From: JBOFFI01 sp051657245
Lineage (GTDB): Bacteria > Pseudomonadota > Alphaproteobacteria > Holosporales > JBOFFI01
Reading direction: 5' to 3'
DNA length: 13,315 nucleotides
Assembly: GCA_051657245.1 (NCBI GenBank)
Contig: JBOFKI010000127.1
Coordinates: 1 to 13,315, forward strand
Shown here: piece after piece, positions 1-6,457 of the stretch
Numbering within the stretch: position 1 is the first letter of the stretch
How the letters are laid out: each line of letters opens with the position of its first letter
Translations under genes and position numbers: made by a program
Notes under the pieces: generated by a model
Database searches by the model: none
Seen by the model: only the letters and a program-made list of their open reading frames with translations
What the model was told of the DNA's origin: nothing

Positions 1-136
1 TCGAAACTTCCTTTTATGGGCCGATGGGTGCGTCACTCCGGTGCTCAGATCCTCATGTACCCTAAGTACATTCCGGTCTTGCGCTCCGTTAGTTCCTGCC
101 CCTCAGTTCCCTAAAAGTGGTTTCGAAAGAGGTCTA
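1..136 (+). repeat. Dispersed terminal-inverted-repeat element, copy 1 (left end cut by window)
   Basis: First of three copies of a non-coding element. The window opens seven bases inside the left terminal repeat (TCGAAAC). The right terminus at 119-136 contains GTTTCGAAAGAGGTCTA, whose complement predicts a left end TAGACCTCTTTCGAAAC just outside the window. The core (about 24-61) is identical to copy 2 over nearly 40 bases. In the middle ATGTAC and GTACAT can pair as a small hairpin around 55-71. No open frame is shared by the copies. The size, paired ends and terminal TA resemble a MITE, but the mobilising transposase is not visible. A contig break inside a repeat would explain why the window starts here. 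Confidence 0.8.
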
Positions 137-241
137 ATATTCCATCAGCCAGATTTCCCCAAAAATATGATAGAGGACCATTTGATAAGGGACTTGCTAT
201 ATCAAGTCTGTGTTAAGGTAATTTTCCCTGGCACAAACCAC

Positions 242-270
242 TTGTTTTTTCTTTATACGTTCGTTATGTT
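242..270 (+). promoter_or_regulatory. Candidate sigma70-type promoter of tRNA-Ser
   Basis: TTGTTT at 242-247 and TATGTT at 265-270 are separated by 17 bases. Transcription would start near 277, about 13 bases before the mature tRNA 5' end. The -35 element is weak, so this is a plausible call, not a firm one. The stretch 137-241 before it shows no gene or clear signal. Confidence 0.45.
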
Positions 271-289
271 CGACCGTAATGTTTTCTCT

Positions 290-380
290 GGAGAGGTGGC
301 CGAGTGGTTGAAGGCGCACGATTGGAAATCGTGTATACGCTTATACCGTATCGAGGGTTCGAATCCCTCTCTCTCCGCCA
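290..380 (+). tRNA. tRNA-Ser (anticodon GGA)
   Basis: A complete class II tRNA. The acceptor stem GGAGAGG (290-296) pairs with TCTCTCC (370-376), with one G-T pair, followed by discriminator G377 and an encoded CCA (378-380). The anticodon stem CACGA/TCGTG (317-321/329-333) encloses loop TTGGAAA with anticodon GGA at 324-326, which reads serine codons UCC and UCU. A long variable arm occupies about 334-352, as expected for serine tRNAs. The T arm is GAGGG-TTCGAAT-CCCTC (353-369). It stands alone and converges on the channel-like gene, whose stop codon lies 17 bases downstream. No mobile-element attachment site was recognised at its 3' end. Confidence 0.97.
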
Positions 381-397
381 GCTTTAAGCTCCGAAAC

Positions 398-1237
398 TTA
401 GGGATTAGGTTTGACCGCGGATGAAGCGCCGGTTGCTGTTTTTTTAGATTTTACGTGGCGATGAATTTTTTCAAGAAAATCAACGATTTCTTGGTGTCGT
501 GCGTTTTCATAAGCATCGTGTTTTTCTTTCAAAGACTCAGCAAAGCCATCAACCAAAACGCTTACAAATAAATTCATGATGATGAACCCAGAGATGACCA
601 TAAAAAAGATGAAAAAGAAGGGCGCATAGGGGTGGTGGGGTGAGACAGCTTCAACCGTGTCGCCCAGATTGTCGGCAACCATGGTTCGAAAAAGGGTTAG
701 GAAAGAATCTGCAAGGCTTCCAAAAATTTCTGGATTCGTCTTGGAGAACAGTTCATAGGCGATGAGCGACGTTGAATAAAGCACAATAAAGAGAAGAAAG
801 ATAACGCTTAAAAGAGATTTGTGGGAGCGCTGCATAATCTTGACGATTCGGTGCAAGGATGTGTGGGTGAAAAAATCATAATACAGCAAGAAAAAGAGGA
901 AAATCCTTACCAGAGAGAAAAATTGAAAAGGTTGAATGAAAAATCCTAAAGAAATGACAAAATCAGCCAACAGGATAAAAAAGGTGAGGAAGAGAAACAG
1001 TTCTGATTTCAAGCTGGTTTTCTTGACATATAAGGTGTGCAGAGCCAGCCCAAAGCAATAAAAAATCAGAATCCCTAGCAAACACAGGTCTGCTAGACGG
1101 ATGGGTTGTTGAAATCTTACATAATAAGGAGAGTTTGTAATTTCCAAGCCAACGATTAAAAGACTGGCCAACAAAACAGCAAAAATAAACCGATGCGTAA
1201 ATCGGTGTAAAACACTCTTAGAAACAGCGTTGAGCAT
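398..1237 (-). CDS. Ion-transport family protein (single-domain voltage-gated-like cation channel), atypical filter
   Basis: Membrane protein of 279 residues with the layout of a one-domain six-helix cation channel: hydrophobic segments near 15-31, 50-70, 78-98, 105-120, 141-163 and 205-232, and a re-entrant pore stretch at about 173-193. The last helix, with IIMNLFVSVLVDGF (219-232), strongly resembles S6 of bacterial sodium channels. It is followed by a charged, probably helical tail (233-266), which in that family often forms a tetramerising coiled coil. The filter is odd: where family members have TLESW after TLF, this one reads VADNL. The fourth segment has one arginine instead of a regular series, so voltage sensing is doubtful. 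The start ATG at 1237 lies about 10 bases after AGGGGG. A TTG six bases upstream would sit too close. Membership in the ion-transport superfamily is likely; ion and gating are unknown. Confidence 0.75.
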   Translation of the reverse strand: MLNAVSKSVLHRFTHRFIFAVLLASLLIVGLEITNSPYYVRFQQPIRLADLCLLGILIFYCFGLALHTLYVKKTSLKSELFLFLTFFILLADFVISLGFFIQPFQFFSLVRIFLFFLLYYDFFTHTSLHRIVKIMQRSHKSLLSVIFLLFIVLYSTSLIAYELFSKTNPEIFGSLADSFLTLFRTMVADNLGDTVEAVSPHHPYAPFFFIFFMVISGFIIMNLFVSVLVDGFAESLKEKHDAYENARHQEIVDFLEKIHRHVKSKKTATGASSAVKPNP

Positions 1238-1263
1238 GTCCAAAAATCCCCCTTATTTTTTAG

Positions 1264-1407
1264 TAGACTTATTTCAAAACTTCCTTTTATGTGCTGATGG
1301 GTGCGTCACTCCGGTGCTCAGATCCTCATGTACACAAGTACATTCCGGTCTTGCGCTCCGTGGGTTCCTGCTCCTCAGACCCTAAACGTGGTTTTGAAAG
1401 AAGTCTA
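1264..1407 (+). repeat. Dispersed terminal-inverted-repeat element, copy 2 (complete, 144 bp)
   Basis: Complete copy between lpxB and the channel-like gene. The left end TAGACTTATTTCAAAAC matches the complement of the right end GTTTTGAAAGAAGTCTA at 16 of 17 positions, and the similarity continues imperfectly inward. Compared with the other copies both arms differ together (ACTT/AAGT for ACCTC/GAGGT, CAAAAC/GTTTTG for CGAAAC/GTTTCG), so pairing is kept. The centre has ATGTAC-ACAA-GTACAT. TA lies at each extreme end, as either a terminal dinucleotide or a TA target duplication. It sits about 29 bases after the lpxB stop and ends next to the ribosome-binding region of the channel-like gene, so it could affect transcription of either. 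Confidence 0.85.
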
Positions 1408-1436
1408 ACACATTGTAAATAAAGAATAAATTTTAA

Positions 1437-2585
1437 TCAAGTCCTGGAGAGCAGCTCAGCGGTTGCCTCTTGGAAAGGAAGGGGAGCTTGTAAATGTTGT
1501 ATCACGTCTTCCAACCCTTGTTTTTGTTTTTCCAAAACTTGGGAATCTTGAAAAAGCTTTAAAAGCTCAAGGCTCAGCTGGGTGGGATTACAATCTTTTT
1601 GTAAGCATTCGGGCACCAAGGGCTTTTGGGCAATGATGTTGACCAGGCTTACGTAAGGCACGCGGAGGAGCCTTTTGGCCAGTTGTTCTACCGTCCAAGA
1701 AACTTTATAAGCCACAACCATGGGGGTTTGGTGATAGGCCAGCTCGAGGGTAACGGTTCCAGAAGCGGCGAGGGCCGCGGTGGAGGCAGCCATGGCATGG
1801 TAGTGATTTTCTGGGTTAGATAAAATGAAAGGGGCTGTTTCAAATAAAGGCAGAAGGGATTTGAGCATAGGCTCTAACTTGGGTAGGGTGGGTAACACCA
1901 CCTGAAGGTTGGGAATAGCCTGTTGAATGCGGCGAATGGTTTCGACAAACGTGGGGACAAGCCTTTGGATTTCCTTGACCCTGCTGCCTGGCAAGAGACA
2001 CAAAAGGGGATCTTGAGGCGACAGACCTGTTTGCTGAAAAAAGCGCTCAGCTGAGCCTTTTGTCTCTTGAAGGAGGGGATGCCCTACAAAGGTGCATGGT
2101 AGGCCAACTTCTTGGAAATAGGGCGGCTCAAAGGGGAATAGCACCATGAGGTGGTCTAGAAAACCAGCGATCTTCTTGGCTCGCCCAGAGCGCCACGCCC
2201 AGACGCTGGGGGCTACACAATGCACGAGCTTGGTGGAAAAAGCGTATCCTCGAACTCTGCCTTGTGCGACGGCTTTGGAGACCCTGAAGCAGAATTCAGG
2301 AGCGTCGATGGTTAAAAGAATAGCTGGTTGAAGTTGTTGTACATGGTGAACGGTTTCTCGAATTCGCCGCATCAGGTGCAACAGATGGGGCAGGATATCC
2401 AGCCCCATGTGGGACAGCTCTTGGAACGGAAACAGAGACGTGAAGTTGCCTGCGGCTTCCATCTCCGGGCCGCCGATGCCTGAAAAAGAAAGCGCTTGGC
2501 CAGCAAAGCGTTTTTGCAACCCCCGTATGAGGTGAACCCCTAAGCGATCTCCAGATGCTTCCCCTGCGATTAAAACGATATGCAT
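1437..2585 (-). CDS. lpxB: Lipid-A-disaccharide synthase LpxB
   Basis: Glycosyltransferase (family GT19) of 382 residues, the usual length. It joins UDP-2,3-diacylglucosamine to lipid X (2,3-diacylglucosamine 1-phosphate), giving the tetra-acylated disaccharide 1-phosphate of lipid A at the inner face of the inner membrane. Visible signatures are the N-terminal GEASGD (8-13), TIDAPEF with D94 at the place of the essential aspartate of E. coli LpxB, LLPGSR with R202 matching its conserved arginine, and ASGTVTLELA in the C-terminal donor-binding half. The ATG follows the lpxI stop codon without a spacer, so the two are probably translationally coupled. It is the last gene of lpxA-lpxI-lpxB. No clear terminator hairpin follows; the inverted-repeat element comes after 29 bases. 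Confidence 0.97.
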   Translation of the reverse strand: MHIVLIAGEASGDRLGVHLIRGLQKRFAGQALSFSGIGGPEMEAAGNFTSLFPFQELSHMGLDILPHLLHLMRRIRETVHHVQQLQPAILLTIDAPEFCFRVSKAVAQGRVRGYAFSTKLVHCVAPSVWAWRSGRAKKIAGFLDHLMVLFPFEPPYFQEVGLPCTFVGHPLLQETKGSAERFFQQTGLSPQDPLLCLLPGSRVKEIQRLVPTFVETIRRIQQAIPNLQVVLPTLPKLEPMLKSLLPLFETAPFILSNPENHYHAMAASTAALAASGTVTLELAYHQTPMVVAYKVSWTVEQLAKRLLRVPYVSLVNIIAQKPLVPECLQKDCNPTQLSLELLKLFQDSQVLEKQKQGLEDVIQHLQAPLPFQEATAELLSRT

Positions 2586-3416
2586 CTATCTCTTTTCTTG
2601 CCAAGGCATGGTCACGCCGAAGAGGAAAAGGCCATGCGCATCAGCTTTTTGTTTTAAGCCTTCGGCATCAATCAAAAGAGTTTTTTCAGCCTCAAACCCA
2701 ATCCCAGCCATGTTTGTTTGGATTAAAAGTTCTAAAGTTTTGGGCCCAAGGGTGGGCAGATCCACCCGTTCGTCTTGGTTTTGTTTCGTAAGCTTAACCA
2801 GCACAGCAGGGTCTCCAGATTTTTGAAGATCCCCACACCTTAAGATGAGCTGATCTGTTCCCTCTGCCGCTTCGATCCCCAACACGACCCCTTGTTGAAC
2901 GATAACGGCTTGGCCAATATCCAAAGGCGAAAGTGTTTTTAAAACCTGGATGCCCCATGCAATGTCTGCTTGAGCTTGGGTTGAGGGTACAACCTGCCCG
3001 AGGGGGCCGGGGGGGTGTTGCAGGGAGGTTAAGAGCTCCTGAATCCCCAAAACCGTTATCCCTTCTCGGGTAAGTTCTTCTAAAATAAGGCGTAAGAGGG
3101 AATCGTCTCCCAAGGCTCCCATGCCAACCCTCGCCAAAAACCGTGCGCCGCGCCAATCTGTTTTAAGATCTCCCAGAGAGGGGCGCTGAAATTTCCCGCC
3201 CAAGACAAGTTTAGAAATATGTCTAGTTTTTAGGGCATCTAGGCCTTTTCCGAGCTCGCCTAAGGAAAGCCAGAGGTGGTCAACCCCTGCCACGGTTTCT
3301 GGTGGTGTTTGCCCTTTATAGGCCAGGACAAAAAAAGGGCGTTGGGTTGCTCGGCAAGCCTCCATCAGCAAAATAGGCAGCTGTCCCTGACCTGCGATGA
3401 TCCCAAGGGTTTCCAT
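2586..3416 (-). CDS. lpxI: UDP-2,3-diacylglucosamine pyrophosphatase LpxI
   Basis: Protein of 276 residues of the LpxI (formerly DUF1009) family, the LpxH replacement common in alphaproteobacteria. It hydrolyses UDP-2,3-diacylglucosamine to lipid X and UMP, the fourth step of lipid A synthesis. Signs are the N-terminal GIIAGQGQLP (5-14), the KLVLGGKFQRP stretch (69-79) and the C-terminal DERVDLPTLGPKT (215-227). D219 in that motif should be the catalytic aspartate known from the Caulobacter enzyme. The start ATG is preceded by GAGGAG about 13 bases upstream, which overlaps the lpxA stop region. It lies 18 bases after lpxA and directly abuts lpxB, and its product is one of the two substrates of LpxB. 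Confidence 0.95.
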   Translation of the reverse strand: METLGIIAGQGQLPILLMEACRATQRPFFVLAYKGQTPPETVAGVDHLWLSLGELGKGLDALKTRHISKLVLGGKFQRPSLGDLKTDWRGARFLARVGMGALGDDSLLRLILEELTREGITVLGIQELLTSLQHPPGPLGQVVPSTQAQADIAWGIQVLKTLSPLDIGQAVIVQQGVVLGIEAAEGTDQLILRCGDLQKSGDPAVLVKLTKQNQDERVDLPTLGPKTLELLIQTNMAGIGFEAEKTLLIDAEGLKQKADAHGLFLFGVTMPWQEKR

Positions 3417-3434
3417 GCGTTTTGTTGTACTCCT

Positions 3435-4241
3435 CTATCTTTGGTTTTTTGCCAGGCGATAGCTGCATAAAGGCCGGGAAGCTTCAGCCTCCACGAAGTG
3501 AATCAACTCTTGAACTGCAGTAAGGGCCTTGAGGTCAGGTGAGAGTGCTTGTAAGCGTTCAGACATGGCACCGCTTTCTTCCACAAAAAGGACCCGAAAC
3601 GCCTCACGCAACCCATGGATTTCATCTTTGGGAACATTTCTCCGTTTGAGCCCCACCAGGTTGAGACCCCCTAGGTGAGCCCGTTTGGCTTCAACAGAGC
3701 CATAGGGGATGACGTCCTCTGAGACACCTGCCGTACCGCCAATCATCGCGTAAGATCCGATCCGAACAAATTGATGAACTGCCGCAAGCCCTCCAATGAC
3801 CACATAGTCTCCAACGGTGACGTGACCCCCTAAGGTGGCATTGTTTGCCATAATCACATGGTTTCCAAGGACACAATCATGGGCCACATGGCTTCCTGCC
3901 ATGAATAAGCCGTGATCTCCCACAACGGTTTTCATGCAACCAGACGCTGTACCCGGTTGCATGGTGACATATTCCCGGATTTTATTGTGGGAGCCAATCT
4001 CCAAGGTGGAGGGTTCTCCTTGGTATTTTAAATCTTGAGGGGCATGGCCGAGGGATGCAAAAGGGTAGACGGTTGTGTTGGCTCCAAGGGTTGTTCGCCC
4101 TGTAATCACCACATGAGAAAAAAGTTCAACATCGTCGCTCAAGGTGACGTGAGGGCCGACACAGCTGTAGGGGCCAATCTTAACACGGGAACCCAGTTGG
4201 GCCCCTGGCTCAACGATGGCCGTTGGGTGAATCAAAGACAT
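3435..4241 (-). CDS. lpxA: UDP-N-acetylglucosamine acyltransferase LpxA
   Basis: Left-handed beta-helix acyltransferase of 268 residues that transfers a 3-hydroxyacyl chain from acyl carrier protein to the 3-hydroxyl of UDP-GlcNAc, the first step of lipid A synthesis. The N-terminal two thirds consist of hexapeptide repeats beginning at IHPTAIVEPGAQLG. The signature SHVAHDCVLGNHVIMANNA contains H121, equivalent to the catalytic His125 of E. coli LpxA. The C-terminal helical part begins near GLKRRNVPKDEIHGLR. The ATG at 4241 has a modest GGAAAG six bases upstream. In many proteobacteria lpxD and fabZ precede this gene. Here a divergent accessory gene does, so lpxA is the first gene of the operon and its promoter must lie in 4242-4459. 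Confidence 0.97.
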   Translation of the reverse strand: MSLIHPTAIVEPGAQLGSRVKIGPYSCVGPHVTLSDDVELFSHVVITGRTTLGANTTVYPFASLGHAPQDLKYQGEPSTLEIGSHNKIREYVTMQPGTASGCMKTVVGDHGLFMAGSHVAHDCVLGNHVIMANNATLGGHVTVGDYVVIGGLAAVHQFVRIGSYAMIGGTAGVSEDVIPYGSVEAKRAHLGGLNLVGLKRRNVPKDEIHGLREAFRVLFVEESGAMSERLQALSPDLKALTAVQELIHFVEAEASRPLCSYRLAKNQR

Positions 4242-4459
4242 GTTTAACTTTCCAAAAACTTGTTCCCAATTTTATCCCCCCTTCAAAAACCTATGTAACA
4301 GTCAAAACCACGCAAGTGTCAACCAGGTGGCACTTCAATCTTTTTGACGCTTTTGTTACATTTCATTTTTGAATTTTGGAATAGTAAATTATGATTGCAA
4401 AATATTTTGACTATATGATATTATTTTTTGATTTTAATTCACCTTAAGGAAGGAAAATA
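4242..4459. other. AT-rich divergent intergenic region between lpxA and the F-box/LRR gene
   Basis: No gene was found in these 218 bases. The region must carry the lpxA promoter leftward and the F-box/LRR promoter rightward. An interrupted palindrome AAGTG (4314-4318) / CACTT (4331-4335) lies in the lpxA-proximal half, just beside a leftward TTGACA (complement of 4319-4324 approximately). No convincing -10 at the right distance accompanies it. The right half is very T-rich. Confidence 0.6.
4395..4424 (+). promoter_or_regulatory. Candidate promoter of the F-box/LRR gene
   Basis: TTGCAA at 4395-4400 and TATTAT at 4419-4424 are 18 bases apart. Transcription would begin about 30 bases before the ATG at 4460. 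The AT-rich surroundings make chance matches likely, so confidence is low. The ribosome-binding site AAGGAAGG (4446-4453), six bases before the ATG, is strong. Confidence 0.35.
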
Positions 4460-5596
4460 ATGTCTACTGATTTCAAAAAACTCATGTTTTTGAAGGTCTC
4501 GCTTATTGCTATTATGACATCTCATATTGCTTTTTCAGGGAAAGAAGCGCTTGAGCTTCCAGACGAAACCTCACAAAATCAGAGCTCCCTGGCCACAGCG
4601 GCACCTTTTGATTCATTGCCTGCAGAGATGCTCGAAATCATTCTTCAGAAACTTCCGCAGAAAGACCTCAAAAACACCCGTTTTGTTAATAAAAAATTTA
4701 AAGAGATTGCCGCCAGGTACATCCAACATATTAAAATCCCTAAACAATTCTTAAACGGAGCCTTTCAACTGTTTCCAACGTTCACTCAAAATTTAAGAAA
4801 TGTTAATGTTGCATGCACTCAAAATCCCTCTGGTGCTGTTTTAGAGCTGTTTCGAGGCGTGCCAGTCAAGGCATTGTGGCTTGAAAATATTAGTACGCAA
4901 GACATCCAGGAATTGGCGGAGCATCTTCCACCCAGACTTCAACACCTTGACCTGAGCCTGAGCAAAATCGGGGAAACAGGTGTGAGAGCGTTGGCGAGCC
5001 ATCTTCCACTCGGCCTCCAACAGCTTGACCTGAACGGAAATGATATGGAGGAAGCAGGTGTGAGAGTTCTGTCGCCCCATCTTCCAGCCACCCTCCAACG
5101 GCTTAGTCTAAACAGCAACAATATGGGGGATGCAGGTGTAACGGTATTGGCGAGCCATCTTCCGCTCGGCCTTCAACAGATTATCCTGAGAAGAAACGAT
5201 ATCGGGGATGCAGGTGTGGGAGCGCTGGTGAAGCATCTTCCACTTAGCCTTCAAAAGCTTGACCTGTACAACAACAGCATCGGGGATGCAGGTGTGAAGG
5301 TGCTGGCGACACACCTTGCAAAATTTCAAAATCTTCGACAACTTGACCTGAGATATAACGGCATCGGGGAAGCAGGTGTGAAAGTGCTGATGGCCCATCT
5401 CCCATCAACCCTTCGAGAAATTTGCCTGGATGGAAAAAATATTAAAAATGAAGCCTTAGGCGCTTTTTTGGAGGCCGTCCCCAAAACGGATTTGAGCAAT
5501 CTCTTCATTTCCATACCTGTCGAATCACCCCTTCGTGATCCATTCAAAAACCTGCGTAATCGACACAACGTTCTTGTCAGCGTAGAATTTCTGTAA
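4460..5596 (+). CDS. Signal-peptide-bearing F-box / leucine-rich-repeat protein, candidate host-directed effector
   Basis: Protein of 378 residues with three parts. Residues 1-27 look like an export signal: KK, then the hydrophobic stretch LMFLKVSLIAIMTSHIAF. Residues 50-92 fit the F-box pattern, with LPAEMLEIILQKLPQKDL followed by a VNKKFKEIA stretch. Eukaryotic F-boxes bind Skp1 and recruit targets to SCF ubiquitin ligases. Residues 160-343 are seven leucine-rich repeats of the ribonuclease-inhibitor type (L..L.L..N.I...GV..L..HLP), six of 26 residues and one of 28, preceded by a degenerate unit at about 134-159. Repeats of this kind usually bind protein targets. The start is set by AAGGAAGG six bases upstream, and a terminator follows the stop. 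A role in diverting host ubiquitination after secretion is inference. If the signal is genuine, export would begin by Sec rather than by a one-step type III or IV route. Confidence 0.85.
   Translation: MSTDFKKLMFLKVSLIAIMTSHIAFSGKEALELPDETSQNQSSLATAAPFDSLPAEMLEIILQKLPQKDLKNTRFVNKKFKEIAARYIQHIKIPKQFLNGAFQLFPTFTQNLRNVNVACTQNPSGAVLELFRGVPVKALWLENISTQDIQELAEHLPPRLQHLDLSLSKIGETGVRALASHLPLGLQQLDLNGNDMEEAGVRVLSPHLPATLQRLSLNSNNMGDAGVTVLASHLPLGLQQIILRRNDIGDAGVGALVKHLPLSLQKLDLYNNSIGDAGVKVLATHLAKFQNLRQLDLRYNGIGEAGVKVLMAHLPSTLREICLDGKNIKNEALGAFLEAVPKTDLSNLFISIPVESPLRDPFKNLRNRHNVLVSVEFL
4937..5488 (+). repeat. In-gene tandem repeat encoding the LRRs (period 78 bp, one unit 84 bp)
   Basis: Seven consecutive units start at the codons for residues 160, 186, 212, 238, 264, 292 and 318. 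The middle units remain alike at the DNA level: versions of GGGGATGCAGGTGTG, of GCCATCTTCC and of CTTCAACAGCTTGACCTG recur at the same phase. The unit at residues 264-291 carries two extra codons. The last unit is the most divergent. This suggests growth by unequal recombination and possible copy-number variation between strains. Confidence 0.9.
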
Positions 5597-5604
5597 ATCA
5601 CGCG

Positions 5605-5641
5605 AATCCCCCTTTTCCCCCATGGGAGAGGGGGGATTTTT
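5605..5641 (+). terminator. Rho-independent terminator after the F-box/LRR gene
   Basis: AATCCCCC (5605-5612) pairs with GGGGGATT (5631-5638). The palindromic CCCATGGG lies in the loop region, and a run of T follows (5637-5641). It begins nine bases after the stop codon and separates this gene from the MORN-repeat gene. Confidence 0.8.
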
Positions 5642-5682
5642 GGCACAATTATTTGATTCCTCATTTTTTTATAAAAGGTGAT

Positions 5683-5710
5683 TGGACAGCTTCTTATTTT
5701 GGGATATTAA
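5683..5710 (+). promoter_or_regulatory. Candidate promoter of the MORN-repeat gene
   Basis: TGGACA (5683-5688) and TATTAA (5705-5710) are 16 bases apart. Transcription would start near 5717. That rules out the TTG at 5682 as the start codon of the downstream gene and favours the ATG at 5742, which has GGAGGG (5726-5731) ten bases before it. Confidence 0.5.
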
Positions 5711-5741
5711 TAAACCTCTAAAGATGGAGGGAAAAAACACC

Positions 5742-6365
5742 ATGCCAGCGGCAAAGCAAGAAGATAAAACAGATAAAACTCTGGAGTCGTCATCTGAAGG
5801 AACATCCCAACAGGGATTGCAGGGCCCTGTCCTGCATCAAGATGAAAAAGGGCGTTTGCTTCGCTATCAAACCTATGAGCAAGGCGCTTTACATGGAGAA
5901 TCCCGCCATTATGCAGAAGACGCTCACCTTACCCAACGGCTTTTCTATGACCATGGTGACATGCACGGGCCTTTTGAAGCTTTTGAAGATGGCAAAATTG
6001 TTTTGAGCACCCACTATGTAAGGGGGCTGCAGCATGGACAAGCCACTTTTTATGACGAAACTGGTCTTGTAAAAATGCGCATGCACTATCAAGAAGGACG
6101 TTTACAGGGCCCTTGTTTAATTTATGACGAGCAAGGAGACGTGCAACAGATTTTACATTACCATGACAATGTAAAGCATGGTCCAAGTCTCATTTATTTT
6201 CCGTCTGGAACTGTTTTGGAAAAAGGCTTTTATGCCTATGACTTAAAAGAAGGTTCTTTTTACAGTTTTTACGAAACAGGCGTACTTCGGGAAGTTGCTG
6301 TTTATCAAGGGGGGCGCCTGATGTCACCTCCTGCCCAGTATGACGCAAAAGGCAAACCTTTATAG
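5742..6365 (+). CDS. MORN-repeat protein (MORN_2 / YwqK-like)
   Basis: Protein of 207 residues made mostly of degenerate MORN_2-type repeats of about 22-25 residues, built on the pattern G..HG....YD..G.......Y..G. Units begin near residues 49 (ALHGES), 72 (GDMHGP), 95 (GLQHGQ), 119 (GRLQGP), 143 (NVKHGP) and 168 (LKEGSF), with a decayed one at the end. The first 30 residues are polar and low in complexity. There is no signal peptide or membrane segment. Automatic annotation often names such proteins YwqK-family antitoxins, but no toxin gene adjoins this one, so that role is not supported here. MORN repeats elsewhere mediate lipid or protein contacts. The start was chosen for its Shine-Dalgarno site and the promoter position. 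It shares the accessory block with the F-box/LRR gene but is transcribed separately. Confidence 0.75.
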   Translation: MPAAKQEDKTDKTLESSSEGTSQQGLQGPVLHQDEKGRLLRYQTYEQGALHGESRHYAEDAHLTQRLFYDHGDMHGPFEAFEDGKIVLSTHYVRGLQHGQATFYDETGLVKMRMHYQEGRLQGPCLIYDEQGDVQQILHYHDNVKHGPSLIYFPSGTVLEKGFYAYDLKEGSFYSFYETGVLREVAVYQGGRLMSPPAQYDAKGKPL

Positions 6366-6427
6366 AGGTAAAAATCCAGGTTCCTACCTGGGCGGGGCTA
6401 AAGGACAGACTTAGGTAAAAATGCTGG
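6366..6427 (+). repeat. 15-bp direct repeats flanking a hairpin
   Basis: AGGTAAAAATCCAGG (6366-6380) and AGGTAAAAATGCTGG (6413-6427) match at 13 of 15 positions. Between them CCAGGT (6376-6381) and ACCTGG (6386-6391) form a six-pair hairpin with loop TCCT. No T-run follows directly, so it is not a standard terminator. It lies between the MORN-gene stop codon and the rplY promoter. Its function is unknown. Confidence 0.45.
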
Positions 6428-6428
6428 A

Positions 6429-6457
6429 TTGATTCTTGGCTTTTTTTTAGATATGGT
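6429..6457 (+). promoter_or_regulatory. Candidate promoter of the rplY-pth-rnhB run
   Basis: TTGATT (6429-6434) and TATGGT (6452-6457) are 17 bases apart, with an eight-T run in the spacer. A start near 6464 would give a leader of about 80 bases before rplY. This is long enough for regulation, but no known leader structure was recognised in it. Confidence 0.5.

Noticed and set aside
290..398. tRNA-Ser 3' end as an integration site
   Set aside because: No integrase gene and no repeat of the tRNA 3' end were seen elsewhere in the window.
41..424. 127-codon plus-strand open frame at the left end
   Set aside because: It runs through repeat copy 1 and the whole tRNA-Ser gene and overlaps the 3' end of the channel-like gene. 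It has no ribosome-binding site and no recognisable protein features.
1..1407. Composite transposon formed by repeat copies 1 and 2 around tRNA-Ser and the channel-like gene
   Set aside because: Neither copy encodes a transposase. The enclosed genes give no sign of moving as a unit, and the third copy shows that the element is simply dispersed.
4841..5398. Several minus-strand open frames with repeated peptides opposite the F-box/LRR gene
   Set aside because: Their internal repeats are just the antisense of the 78-bp LRR units. The plus frame has a signal, domains and a strong ribosome-binding site.
4937..5488. Regularly spaced repeats as a possible CRISPR array
   Set aside because: The units are contiguous coding repeats with protein periodicity. 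There are no unique spacers, no short palindromic repeats and no cas genes.
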